Below, in pieces: positions 1 to 9,147 of a stretch of DNA of 64,000 bases. The notes beneath the pieces were generated by a model. The model saw only the letters and a program-made list of their open reading frames with translations, had not been told where the DNA came from and searched no databases. The position numbers were made by a program, and so were the translations under genes. The stretch spans positions 2,538,501 through 2,602,500 of the forward strand of contig NZ_CP149798.1 in NCBI RefSeq assembly GCF_037940415.1, given 5' to 3'. Numbering within the stretch: position 1 is the stretch's first letter; each line of letters opens with the position of its first letter. Source of the DNA: Streptomyces sp. f51. Its GTDB lineage: Bacteria > Actinomycetota > Actinomycetes > Streptomycetales > Streptomycetaceae.

Positions 1-1568
1 TGTCCGATCGCGGTGGCGAGCGCCGAGACGTCCTTGTCCTCGGTCACGTTCGCCAAGGAGCGTGCCCGTGAGGCGAGTTCGCCGAGGGTCGGGACGCCGG
101 GCAGCGGACGGCGGCGGGAGTCGCCGGAGCGCAGGGCGTCGGCGAAGTAGGCGGCCACGGCGGTGACCTGGAAGGAGTTCGGCGAACTCCAGACGCCGTC
201 GCGCAGGTCGCCGGTCTCCAGGCTGCCGGTCTCCTCGTGCGGGGCGCGGGAGTCGGGGTCGAGCCAGCGGACGGTCGCGGTGGCCAGGTGCCCGGAGGCG
301 CCGGGGCGGGTGCGGACGGCGTACAGGGCGGTGACCGTGTGTCCGGGGCCGACCTCGCCGCCGTCCACCTTGTCGTCGCGGAAGTCCTGGTCGGCGACCC
401 TCCGGTCGTCGTAGCCGATGAGCCGGAACTCTTCGACCGTCCCGGGGTCGAAGGCGACCTGCGCCTTGGCGTCGCGCGCGGTGAGGTCGATGTTCTGCGG
501 GAGCTGGTCGCAGAAGACGGTGAAGGCCTCGTCGCGGTCCGAGACGTAGGTCGTGTGGCCGTCGCCCTTGTCTGCGAGGCGTTCCATGAGGGCGTCGCCG
601 TAGTCGCTGCCGACTCCGACGCCGAAGAGGGTGATGCCGTGCTCGCGGCGGGCGGAGGAGATCCGTTCCAGAATGGTGTCGGCGTCCGTGTCGCCGGTGT
701 TGGCGAGGCCGTCGGAGATGAGGACGACGCGGTTGGTGGCTCCCTCGCGCAGCCCGTGGACGGCGGTCGCGTACCCGGTCCGCACGCCCGCGCCGAGGTT
801 GGTCGAGTCGGTCGGCTCCAGGCCGTCGATCGCCCGGTGGACGCGGGCGCGGTGGCCGCCGAGGCGGGTCATCGGCAGGACGGTCTCGGCCTCGTCGCTG
901 AAGGTGACCAGGGCGACGGAGTCGTCGTCGCGCAGCCGGTCGGTCATGACGTCGAGGGACTCCCGGGCCAGGTCGAGGCGGCCCGGCTCCGCCATGGAGC
1001 CCGAGATGTCGATGACGAAAGTGAGGGCGGCGGGCGGGCGTTCGCGCTCGCTGTCGGCCGGGCGGGTGGCGAGCCCGACCCGGACGAGGGACCAGCGTCC
1101 GTCGTCCGTGCGGGCTCCGTCGACGGACACCGAGAAGCCGTTGCCGTCGGGCCGCTGGTAGTCCTGGCGGAAGCCGTTGACGAATTCCTCGGGGCGGATC
1201 GTCGCGGGGTCGGGGACCCTGCCCTCCGCGAGGGTGCGCCGGGCGTAGCCGTACGACGCGGTGTCGACGTCGAGGGCGAAGGTGGAGAGGTTCCCGGACG
1301 ACGGCGTGGCTTCGGGGGCGCCCGACGGATCGGCCCGGTCCGCGCCGCCCGTCGGCCGGGCGGGGGCCGGCAGCGGAAGGTTGCGGCCGCCGGACTTGTC
1401 GCCGTCCGAGGAGTTGCTGCCGCCTCCCGCGCCGCATCCGGTGAGCAGCAGTGCGCCCGCGACCGGGAGGGCGAGCAGCGCGGCGGCGGCCCTCCGGCGG
1501 GCGGCCGTCCGCGCGCCGCCGCGTGGGCGGTCCCCGCCGACCGCCTTCCGTATGTGCTTGATCCCCAT
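1..1568 (-). CDS. VWA-domain (YfbK-type) lipoprotein, 3' end beyond window
   Basis: Predicted cell-surface lipoprotein with a von Willebrand factor A domain. The ATG at 1568 follows a GAGGGGG ribosome site. The N-terminus is Arg-rich, then a hydrophobic stretch and a lipobox (LLLTGC, Cys at about residue 45), so it should be exported and lipidated. A Ser/Gly/Asp-rich linker precedes a YfbK-like region (FALDVDTASYGYARR). The VWA fold carries a MIDAS metal site (DISGS, the distal Thr in TDSTN, and ISDG). About 522 residues are visible; the C-terminus runs off the left edge. Such proteins usually mediate metal-dependent protein contacts, but the partner is unknown. It lies 153 bp downstream of the ABC module on the same strand. 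Family call is firm, role is not. Confidence 0.88.
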   Translation of the reverse strand, partial: MGIKHIRKAVGGDRPRGGARTAARRRAAAALLALPVAGALLLTGCGAGGGSNSSDGDKSGGRNLPLPAPARPTGGADRADPSGAPEATPSSGNLSTFALDVDTASYGYARRTLAEGRVPDPATIRPEEFVNGFRQDYQRPDGNGFSVSVDGARTDDGRWSLVRVGLATRPADSERERPPAALTFVIDISGSMAEPGRLDLARESLDVMTDRLRDDDSVALVTFSDEAETVLPMTRLGGHRARVHRAIDGLEPTDSTNLGAGVRTGYATAVHGLREGATNRVVLISDGLANTGDTDADTILERISSARREHGITLFGVGVGSDYGDALMERLADKGDGHTTYVSDRDEAFTVFCDQLPQNIDLTARDAKAQVAFDPGTVEEFRLIGYDDRRVADQDFRDDKVDGGEVGPGHTVTALYAVRTRPGASGHLATATVRWLDPDSRAPHEETGSLETGDLRDGVWSSPNSFQVTAVAAYFADALRSGDSRRRPLPGVPTLGELASRARSLANVTEDKDVSALATAIG

Positions 1569-1721
1569 GTGTACCCCCTCGGCGTACGGCCCTTGTGTGG
1601 GCCGACCTGTGTGACTGTGACGGCCGAGGGGGCCGTGATGTGCGCTCGGATGCGTTGCGGAAGGATTGCGAAGCGGCCACGGTGAGGGGCCGCCGAGACC
1701 GGTGGGTGATCTTCCGGATTC

Positions 1722-2585
1722 CTACGAGACGATGTCCTTGTGCCGGAAGCCGCGGAAGGCCAGGGCGAACAGGACGAGCGCGTACGTCACCGAGATCGCG
1801 GCGCCCTGGATCATCCCGCCCCACTCCGGTGTCGGCTGGATGACGTCGGCCCAGGCGAACTGCCAGTGGGCGGGCAGGAAGTCGCGCCAGTGGCCGAGGG
1901 CGGTGACGGCGTCCAGGACGTTGCCCACGATGGTCAGGCCGACCGCGCCGCCGACGGCGCCGAGCGGGGCGTCCGTCTTCGTCGAGAGCCAGAACGCGAG
2001 CCCCGCGGTGACCAGTTGGGACACGAAGATGTACGCGATCACGGCGAGCAGCCGCTGGGCCGCGGTGCCGGCGGAGAGCGCGCCGCCGGTGGGGATCTCC
2101 AGGGGGCCCCAGCCGTAGGCGGCGGTGCCCACGGCCAGCGCGACGACCGGCAGCAGGACCATCGCCGCGAGGCTGAGTCCGAGCGCGACGGTGAGCTTGG
2201 ACCACAGCAGCCGGGCTCGGGGCACGGGCGCCGCCAGCAGATAGCGCAGGGAGGACCAGCTCGCCTCGGAGGCGACGGTGTCGCCGCAGAACAGCGCGAC
2301 CGGGATCACCAGCAGGAAGCCCGCCGACACGAACAGGTTCACCGCGGCGAAGTTGGCGCCCGAGGCGGTGGCGGTGTCCATCAGGGTGATCCGGTCGTTG
2401 CGCCCGCCGGGCTGCCCGCCGATCGCGAACGCGATCAGCAGGACGAAGGGCAGGGCCGCGAGGATCGCGCCCATCACCAGGGTGCGGCGGCGCTTGAGCT
2501 GGCGGACGAGTTCGACGCGCAGCGGCAGGGTGCGGCGCGCCCGGTACCCGTCGGCCGTGCCGGTCCGCTCCAGGAGCGTGCTCAT
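1722..2585 (-). CDS. ABC-2 type transporter permease
   Basis: Integral membrane permease of 287 aa, partner of the upstream hydrolase-ATPase fusion. I see about six hydrophobic segments (for example VMGAILAALPFVLLIAFAIG, then stretches near residues 75, 120, 165, 200 and 250), typical of the ABC-2 / NatB-like fold. The start ATG at 2585 overlaps the stop of the upstream ATPase by ATGA, so the two are translationally coupled and probably form one complex. The long minus-strand frame running upstream of this start is a shadow of the ATPase gene. Substrate unknown; two-gene modules of this type export peptides, antibiotics or ions. Confidence 0.9.
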   Translation of the reverse strand: MSTLLERTGTADGYRARRTLPLRVELVRQLKRRRTLVMGAILAALPFVLLIAFAIGGQPGGRNDRITLMDTATASGANFAAVNLFVSAGFLLVIPVALFCGDTVASEASWSSLRYLLAAPVPRARLLWSKLTVALGLSLAAMVLLPVVALAVGTAAYGWGPLEIPTGGALSAGTAAQRLLAVIAYIFVSQLVTAGLAFWLSTKTDAPLGAVGGAVGLTIVGNVLDAVTALGHWRDFLPAHWQFAWADVIQPTPEWGGMIQGAAISVTYALVLFALAFRGFRHKDIVS

Positions 2586-5263
2586 GCGGAGCCTCCGATC
2601 AGGGTGAGGAACGCGTCCTCCAGACGGCGGTGGGGTCCCACCGCCGTGACGGGCACTTCGAGGCGTACGAGTTCGACGACCAGGCGTTGCGCGCTGCCGT
2701 CGGGGTCGAGGCGGACGAGGAGTCCTTCCTCGGTGGCGACGGCCGAGAGCACGCCGGGCAGCGCGCCGACCTTCTCGACGACCGGCGCGTCGACGGGTGC
2801 CCCGGTGCCGACGAGCAGGGTGTCGCCCGAGCCGATGATCTCGGACACCGGTCCGGCCTGGACGAGCCGGCCGCGGTCCATGACGACGAGGTGGGTGCAG
2901 GACTGCTCGACCTCGGCGAGGAGATGGCTGGAGACGATGACCGTGCGGCCGGCCGCCGCGTAGCGGATCATCACCTGGCGCATCTCGCGGATCTGCGGCG
3001 GGTCGAGGCCGTTGGTGGGTTCGTCGAGGATCAGCAGGTCGGGGAGGCCGAGCATGGCCTGGGCGATGGCGAGGCGCTGGCGCATGCCCTGGGAGTAGGT
3101 GCGCACGGCGCGGGCGAGGGCGTCGCCGAGGCCGGCGATCTCCAGTGCCTCCTCCATGTGGGCGTCCTCGGGGGGCCGCCCCGTGGCCTGCCAGTACAGC
3201 TCCAGGTTCTCGCGGCCGGTCAGGTGCGGGAGGAAGCCCGCGCCCTCGACGAACGCTCCGACGCGGGAGAGGACGGGCGCGCCGGGCCGGATCGCGTGCC
3301 CGAAGACATGGATCTCGCCGTCGTCGGGGGTGATGAGGCCCATGAGCATGCGCAGGGTGGTGGTCTTGCCCGCGCCGTTCGGCCCGAGCAGGCCGAGGAC
3401 CTGGCCCTTCTCCACGCGGAACGACAGGTCCTTGACCGCGTACCGGTCGGCGGACTTGGCGTAGCGCTTGGCGAGGCCGGTGATCTGGAGGGGGACGTCG
3501 GCCAGTTCGGGGTCGGGCGCGGGGGCGCTCGTGCGGCGGCGGCCGGCTGTCACCAGGGCGAGGGCGGCGAGCGCTCCGGCGAGCGGCAGCCACCACACCC
3601 AGGAGGGCAGCGGGGCGGCCGCGGTCCTCACGGCGGGCGCGGTGGGGACCTGGAGGGCGCTCTTGAGGGCCACGGTGTACGTGGCGGGGGCGGCCGGGGA
3701 GGCGTAGCCGAGGTCGGTCGAGGCGAGGACCAGGCGCAGCCGGTGGCCCTTCTGGACCGCGTGGTCGATCGCGGGCAGCGTGAGGGTGACGTCCTTGCCC
3801 TTCTTCGCGCCCTCGACGCGGACCGGGGTGACGAGCTGGGAGGGCAGCACCTGCTGGGTGCCGCCGGGGCCGACGTCGTACACCTTCCCGAAGAGGACGG
3901 CGTCGTCGGTGCTGGAGCGCACGTGCACGGTGACGGTCGGCGAGCCGGTGATCCGCAGGTCGTCCCGCAGGGGCGCGGACTGGAAGCGGGCGTACTGGCC
4001 GGGGAAGTCCAGGGAGATCCCGACGCCGAGGGTGGAGAGCTGGGCGAGGCCGCCTGCGCCGCCGAGTCCCGGCAGGGCCGAGATGGCGGGCGGGCTGGCA
4101 CCGGCCGGGTTCTGGAAGCTCTGCTCACGGCCGCTCAGCGCGACGGTGTGCCGGCCGCTGTCCAGCCCGGGATAGGTGCCGGAGCTCGCGCCGCGCAGCA
4201 GGGCGGCGCCGTCGGTGGAGTCGACGCCTCCGGTGCGGGTGACGCGGAAGGCGGGGCCGGTGGCGACGCTCTTGTCGTCCTTGAGGTAGCGGTCGAACCA
4301 CGAGACGACCCGGGACGTCACACGGTCGCTCTCCATGTCGCCGCCGTCGTGTCCGCCGGCGATCCAGTCGACGTCGACGGGGGCGCCGTTGGCCTTGATC
4401 GCCTCGGCCATGGCGTCGGCCTGGCCGAGCGGGAAGAGGGAGTCGGACTGGCCCTGGGTGATGAGGGTGGGGACCTTGATGCGGTCGCCGACGGCGGAGG
4501 GGCTGCGGTCCTGGAGCAGCTTCCTCGCCGCCGCGTCGGGCCTGCCGGACTCCGCGACCCTGTCGTACATCGCGCACAGCTCGGGCTCGAAGCGGGCGCA
4601 GCCGCCGCCCGAGTTGATGAAGATGCCCGCCCAGAGCTTCTTGAACACGCCGTTCGGGAACAGGGCGTCCGCGAGGTTCCAGTAGGTGATCGAGGGGGCG
4701 ATGGCGTCGACGCGCGGGTCGTCGGCGGCGGCCAGCAGGGAGATCGCCCCGCCGTACGAGGCGCCCGCCACGCCGACCCTCGGGTCGCCGCTCCGGTCGA
4801 GGCGGACCTCGGGGCGCCGGGCGAGCCAGTCGACGAGCCGGGAGACGTCGGCGACCTCGGCCTTGGGGTCGTTCAGCCCGATCCGGCCGGTGGACCTGCC
4901 GAAGCCGCGGGCCGACCAGGTCAGGACCGCGTATCCGTCACGGGCGAGCTTCTCCGCCTCGTCGCGTACGTCGGCCTTGCTGCCGCCGAAGCCGTGCGCG
5001 AGCAGGACGGCGGGTCGGCGCCGCGAGGCGGGTCCCGCGGTGAAGTACGAGGTGTCGATCCGCACTCCGTCCATGGCCATGACGCGGTCGGCGCGGTGCA
5101 CGGCCGGCGCGTCGTCGGAGGCGACGGCCGTCCAGGTGCCCGCGCCGGCGAGCACGACGAGGGCCGCGGCGGCGGCCGCCCATCTCCCGCGGGCTCGCGC
5201 CCTCGTGGGGGCGGGGAGTTGCCCCCGGCGCGGCCCGCGCGGCCGGGGCAGTCGAAGATCCAT
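2582..5263 (-). CDS. X-Pro/CocE-type hydrolase fused to ABC transporter ATPase
   Basis: An 893-aa two-part protein. Residues 1-50 hold a basic N-terminus and a membrane anchor (AAAAAALVVLAGAGTW). Residues about 60-550 are an alpha/beta hydrolase of the S15/CocE group: oxyanion region HGFGG, nucleophile elbow GASYGG, an acid in QSDSLFP, a histidine in GGHDGGD, then the beta-sandwich C-domain typical of X-Pro peptidases. A second membrane segment (WWLPLAGALAALALV) follows, and then a full ABC ATPase: Walker A GPNGAGKTT, signature YSQGMRQR, Walker B LLILDEPTNGLD, H-loop SSHLL. The topology implies an external hydrolase tethered to an internal ATPase. The downstream permease overlaps by ATGA. Both halves look intact; substrate unknown. 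Confidence 0.93.
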   Translation of the reverse strand: MDLRLPRPRGPRRGQLPAPTRARARGRWAAAAAALVVLAGAGTWTAVASDDAPAVHRADRVMAMDGVRIDTSYFTAGPASRRRPAVLLAHGFGGSKADVRDEAEKLARDGYAVLTWSARGFGRSTGRIGLNDPKAEVADVSRLVDWLARRPEVRLDRSGDPRVGVAGASYGGAISLLAAADDPRVDAIAPSITYWNLADALFPNGVFKKLWAGIFINSGGGCARFEPELCAMYDRVAESGRPDAAARKLLQDRSPSAVGDRIKVPTLITQGQSDSLFPLGQADAMAEAIKANGAPVDVDWIAGGHDGGDMESDRVTSRVVSWFDRYLKDDKSVATGPAFRVTRTGGVDSTDGAALLRGASSGTYPGLDSGRHTVALSGREQSFQNPAGASPPAISALPGLGGAGGLAQLSTLGVGISLDFPGQYARFQSAPLRDDLRITGSPTVTVHVRSSTDDAVLFGKVYDVGPGGTQQVLPSQLVTPVRVEGAKKGKDVTLTLPAIDHAVQKGHRLRLVLASTDLGYASPAAPATYTVALKSALQVPTAPAVRTAAAPLPSWVWWLPLAGALAALALVTAGRRRTSAPAPDPELADVPLQITGLAKRYAKSADRYAVKDLSFRVEKGQVLGLLGPNGAGKTTTLRMLMGLITPDDGEIHVFGHAIRPGAPVLSRVGAFVEGAGFLPHLTGRENLELYWQATGRPPEDAHMEEALEIAGLGDALARAVRTYSQGMRQRLAIAQAMLGLPDLLILDEPTNGLDPPQIREMRQVMIRYAAAGRTVIVSSHLLAEVEQSCTHLVVMDRGRLVQAGPVSEIIGSGDTLLVGTGAPVDAPVVEKVGALPGVLSAVATEEGLLVRLDPDGSAQRLVVELVRLEVPVTAVGPHRRLEDAFLTLIGGSA

Positions 5264-5379
5264 GCCTCAACGGTACGGGCGGGCGACGGCGACGGGGGCA
5301 GCCGCCGGGCTGAACCGGCACCCCTCCCAGGGGAGTACCGCGGGTGTCCCGTGTACCGCGTCCGTGGTACGAACCCCCC

Positions 5380-5790
5380 ATGGAGCTGCGCCGCGCCGCC
5401 ACCGTCCGGGAACTGACCGCCGCCGAGTCCCTCTTCGACCATCCCGTGCGTCCCGAGTGGGCCCGGCGGTTCCTGGAGGCGCAGGGCCATCATCTGTTCC
5501 TGGCCTACGAGGGCGAGGTGCCGGCGGGGTTCGTCAGCGGAGTCGAGACGGTCCACCCGGACAAGGGCACCGAGATGTTCCTGTACGAGCTGGCCGTGGC
5601 GGAGCCGTTCCGGCGGCGGGGCACCGGGCGGGCGCTGGTCCGTGAACTCGCCGCCCTGGCCCGGGAACGCGGCTGCTACGGGATGTGGGTGGGGGTGGAC
5701 GCCGGAAACGACGTCGCCCTTGCCACGTACCGCAGCGCGGGTGGCAAGGACGACGGGATGTGCACGGTGGTGACGTGGGACTTCGGCTGA
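5380..5790 (+). CDS. GNAT acetyltransferase, AAC(3)-I-like
   Basis: A 136-aa single-domain GNAT acetyltransferase. The acetyl-CoA loop is visible as RRRGTGRALV, preceded by the beta strand LYELAV and followed by GNDVALATYRSAGG. This order and the short C-terminus recall the AAC(3)-I aminoglycoside acetyltransferases and their many uncharacterised relatives. The ATG at 5380 is preferred over the upstream 5344 frame opening because conserved sequence begins there. It is divergent from the hydrolase-ABC module and convergent with the APC permease, so it is probably monocistronic. Substrate cannot be told from sequence; an aminoglycoside role is only a possibility. Confidence 0.82.
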   Translation: MELRRAATVRELTAAESLFDHPVRPEWARRFLEAQGHHLFLAYEGEVPAGFVSGVETVHPDKGTEMFLYELAVAEPFRRRGTGRALVRELAALARERGCYGMWVGVDAGNDVALATYRSAGGKDDGMCTVVTWDFG

Positions 5791-5820
5791 GGCTCCGCCG
5801 GGGGGCGGGCGGCCTGGAGG

Positions 5821-5837
5821 GGTCCGCCGGGCGGACC
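5821..5837. terminator. short GC hairpin between convergent genes
   Basis: GGTCCGCC and GGCGGACC form a perfect 8-bp inverted repeat with a single central base, lying in the 54-bp gap between the GNAT gene and the APC permease, which converge here. It lacks a T-run, as is usual for Streptomyces. Probable bidirectional terminator. Confidence 0.5.
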
Positions 5838-5844
5838 GCTCCGG

Positions 5845-7254
5845 TCAGACCTGCGCGTCCTCCGGGATCGACACCAGCCAGCGGGTGTCGCGGCGCGGGC
5901 GCAGGTAGAAGGCCCAGTACAGGGTGGCGACGGCGGTGATGCCGCCGGTCCACAGCAGGTACTGCGTCTCCTGCTGGGTCAGGACGTAGGCGAGGACGAC
6001 GATCAGCAGGATCGGCATGGCGGGCCACAGGGGCATCCGCCAGGCGGGGGTGTGGCGGTGGTGGCCGCGCCGGGCGAGCAGGGCGGCGACGGCGACGAGC
6101 AGGTACATGGCGGTCACCGCCACGCCGGTGACGCCGTACAGGGTGTCGAGGTTGACGAAGCAGAGGGCGGCGCCGGGGACGCCGACCAGCAGGGTGGCGA
6201 CCCAGGGGGAACCGAAGCGGCCGAGCTTGGACAGGCCGTTGTTGACCGGCTCGGGCCAGGCCTTGTCGCGGGCCGAGGCGAACAGGACGCGCGAGTTCTG
6301 GATGACCATGACGATGCCCGCGTTGATGATCGCGAGGGCGACGCAGAGGCTGACGAAGGTGCCGACGGCGGAGTTGGACCAGGCCGTGACCATGCTGCTG
6401 ATGTCGCCGCCGGTGAGCTCCTTGATGTCGGAGGCGCCCATGGTGATGGCGACTACCGGGACCAGGATGACGACCGTGGAGATGGCGAGGGTGGCCAGCA
6501 CCGTGCGGGCGACGTTGCGGCGCGGGTTCTCCAGTTCCTCGGAGAGGTAGACGGCGGTGGAGAAGCCCTGCGTGGCGAAGAGGGCGATGGCGAGCCCGGA
6601 GATGACGAGCATGGCCGTCACGGGGTCGGTGTGCGCGCCGGTCCCGGCGACCTGCATCGAGGTGAGGCTGCCGAGGCCGCGGTGGGCGTGGGTGAAGCCG
6701 AGCAGGGCCACGACGCCGGCCGCGATGACCTCCAGGACCAGGAAGATGCCGGTGATCCAGGCGTTGGCGCGCAGGTCGAGCAGGCCGGCGACGGTGGCGA
6801 GGAGCATCACGCCCGCGCCGGTCATCGCCGGGTCGAGGTGCACCAGCGGCGCGAGGTAGTCGGCGGTGCCGATGGCGATCACCGGCGGGACGATCATGAC
6901 CACCAGCAGCGACATCACGAAGACGAGCCAGCCCGCGAGCCGTCCGGCCATCGTGGAGACCATGGCGTACTCGCCGCCGGCGCTGGGGATGAGGGTGCCC
7001 AGCTCCGAGTAGCAGAACGCCACGGCGATACAGAGCAGCGAGCCGATCGCGATCGTGAGGGCGGTCGCGGTGCCGAGTGAGCCGAAGAGGTCGGGTATGA
7101 CCACGAACAGCGTCGAGGCCGGTGTCACGCAGGACAGCGTCAGCAGCGTGCCGCCGACGACGCCGATGGAACGCTTGAGCGTCTTCGGGTTCCCGGTCGC
7201 CGTTGGGGCGGCGTCCAGGACGGCGGTCTCGACGGGGCGGAGCGTGTCGGTCAT
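5845..7254 (-). CDS. APC-family amino acid permease
   Basis: A 469-aa membrane transporter with about twelve hydrophobic helices. The first helix has the APC hallmark (SIGVVGGTLLTLSCVTPAST), the second region contains SAGGEYAMV, and ATQGFSTAVYLSEELENP matches the conserved helix 6-7 region of amino acid/polyamine/organocation carriers. The ATG at 7254 (MTDTLRPVE) is chosen because the 57 upstream codons of the open frame are Arg-rich and unlike a carrier N-terminus. It likely imports an amino acid or amine by proton symport. It is alone in its unit and preceded by an unusually long, AT-richer leader with alternative stems. Substrate not predictable. Confidence 0.88.
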   Translation of the reverse strand: MTDTLRPVETAVLDAAPTATGNPKTLKRSIGVVGGTLLTLSCVTPASTLFVVIPDLFGSLGTATALTIAIGSLLCIAVAFCYSELGTLIPSAGGEYAMVSTMAGRLAGWLVFVMSLLVVMIVPPVIAIGTADYLAPLVHLDPAMTGAGVMLLATVAGLLDLRANAWITGIFLVLEVIAAGVVALLGFTHAHRGLGSLTSMQVAGTGAHTDPVTAMLVISGLAIALFATQGFSTAVYLSEELENPRRNVARTVLATLAISTVVILVPVVAITMGASDIKELTGGDISSMVTAWSNSAVGTFVSLCVALAIINAGIVMVIQNSRVLFASARDKAWPEPVNNGLSKLGRFGSPWVATLLVGVPGAALCFVNLDTLYGVTGVAVTAMYLLVAVAALLARRGHHRHTPAWRMPLWPAMPILLIVVLAYVLTQQETQYLLWTGGITAVATLYWAFYLRPRRDTRWLVSIPEDAQV

Positions 7255-7579
7255 GAAGCGGTTCCGATCAACTCGTGCATCTGAGGTTCGGGCGGGAGCG
7301 ATATCGCCTCCGGCGGCTCGCGTCGTTCTTCGTTCTCGTCCGCTCCCGCGCTGATGGAACCTTGACGGAAACCGTTGCGTCAATAGCGGTTTACCTACGG
7401 AATCCGCAAGACCGGAGCGACGCACATCACATTGTTTTCCCAGGCTGCAAACTCATCTTGTTGCAATCATCAGGACCTTCTCCATTTCGACCTTGCTTTC
7501 AAAGGCCACATGGAGAGTTGGCCTCCATCACTCGGTTAATCCCTCGTGAACGGGAATCGTTGTGGAGGCGTCAAAAAAA
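7255..7579 (-). promoter_or_regulatory. long AT-richer leader of the APC permease gene
   Basis: No gene is visible in this gap between the mmsA terminator and the permease start. Base composition is markedly lower in GC than the neighbours, especially 7400-7560. It holds two interleaved inverted repeats (see 7362-7392) and further short repeats around 7480-7520. It should contain the permease promoter and a 5' untranslated leader, possibly regulatory. Confidence 0.5.
7362..7392 (-). promoter_or_regulatory. two interleaved, mutually exclusive inverted repeats
   Basis: TTGACG (7362-7367) pairs with CGTCAA (7378-7383), and AAACCG (7369-7374) pairs with CGGTTT (7387-7392). The arms interleave, so in RNA only one stem can form at a time. 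This could be an operator pair or an RNA switch in the permease leader. Confidence 0.45.
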
Positions 7580-7612
7580 CGTCAAGCCGTCCGCTATGCG
7601 GACGGCTTGACG
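7573..7612 (-). terminator. strong intrinsic terminator of the iol/mmsA operon
   Basis: CGTCAAGCCGTCCGC (7580-7594) and its exact complement (7598-7612) form a perfect 15-bp stem with loop TAT. On the minus strand a run of seven T follows (7573-7579). It begins 19 bases past the mmsA stop, giving a textbook rho-independent terminator, rare in such GC-rich DNA. Confidence 0.93.
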
Positions 7613-7630
7613 GGGTGGTTCGGGCGGGGC

Positions 7631-9133
<1,503 letters not shown>

Positions 9134-9147
9134 GGCCAATTACTCCT

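Noticed and set aside
237..1685. 482-codon plus-strand frame opposite the VWA gene
   Set aside because: The minus strand encodes a coherent lipoprotein with VWA motifs; the plus frame is low-complexity Gly/Arg/Val, the usual GC shadow.
2630..5416. 928-codon plus-strand frame
   Set aside because: Antisense shadow of the hydrolase-ATPase gene; no domain recognisable.
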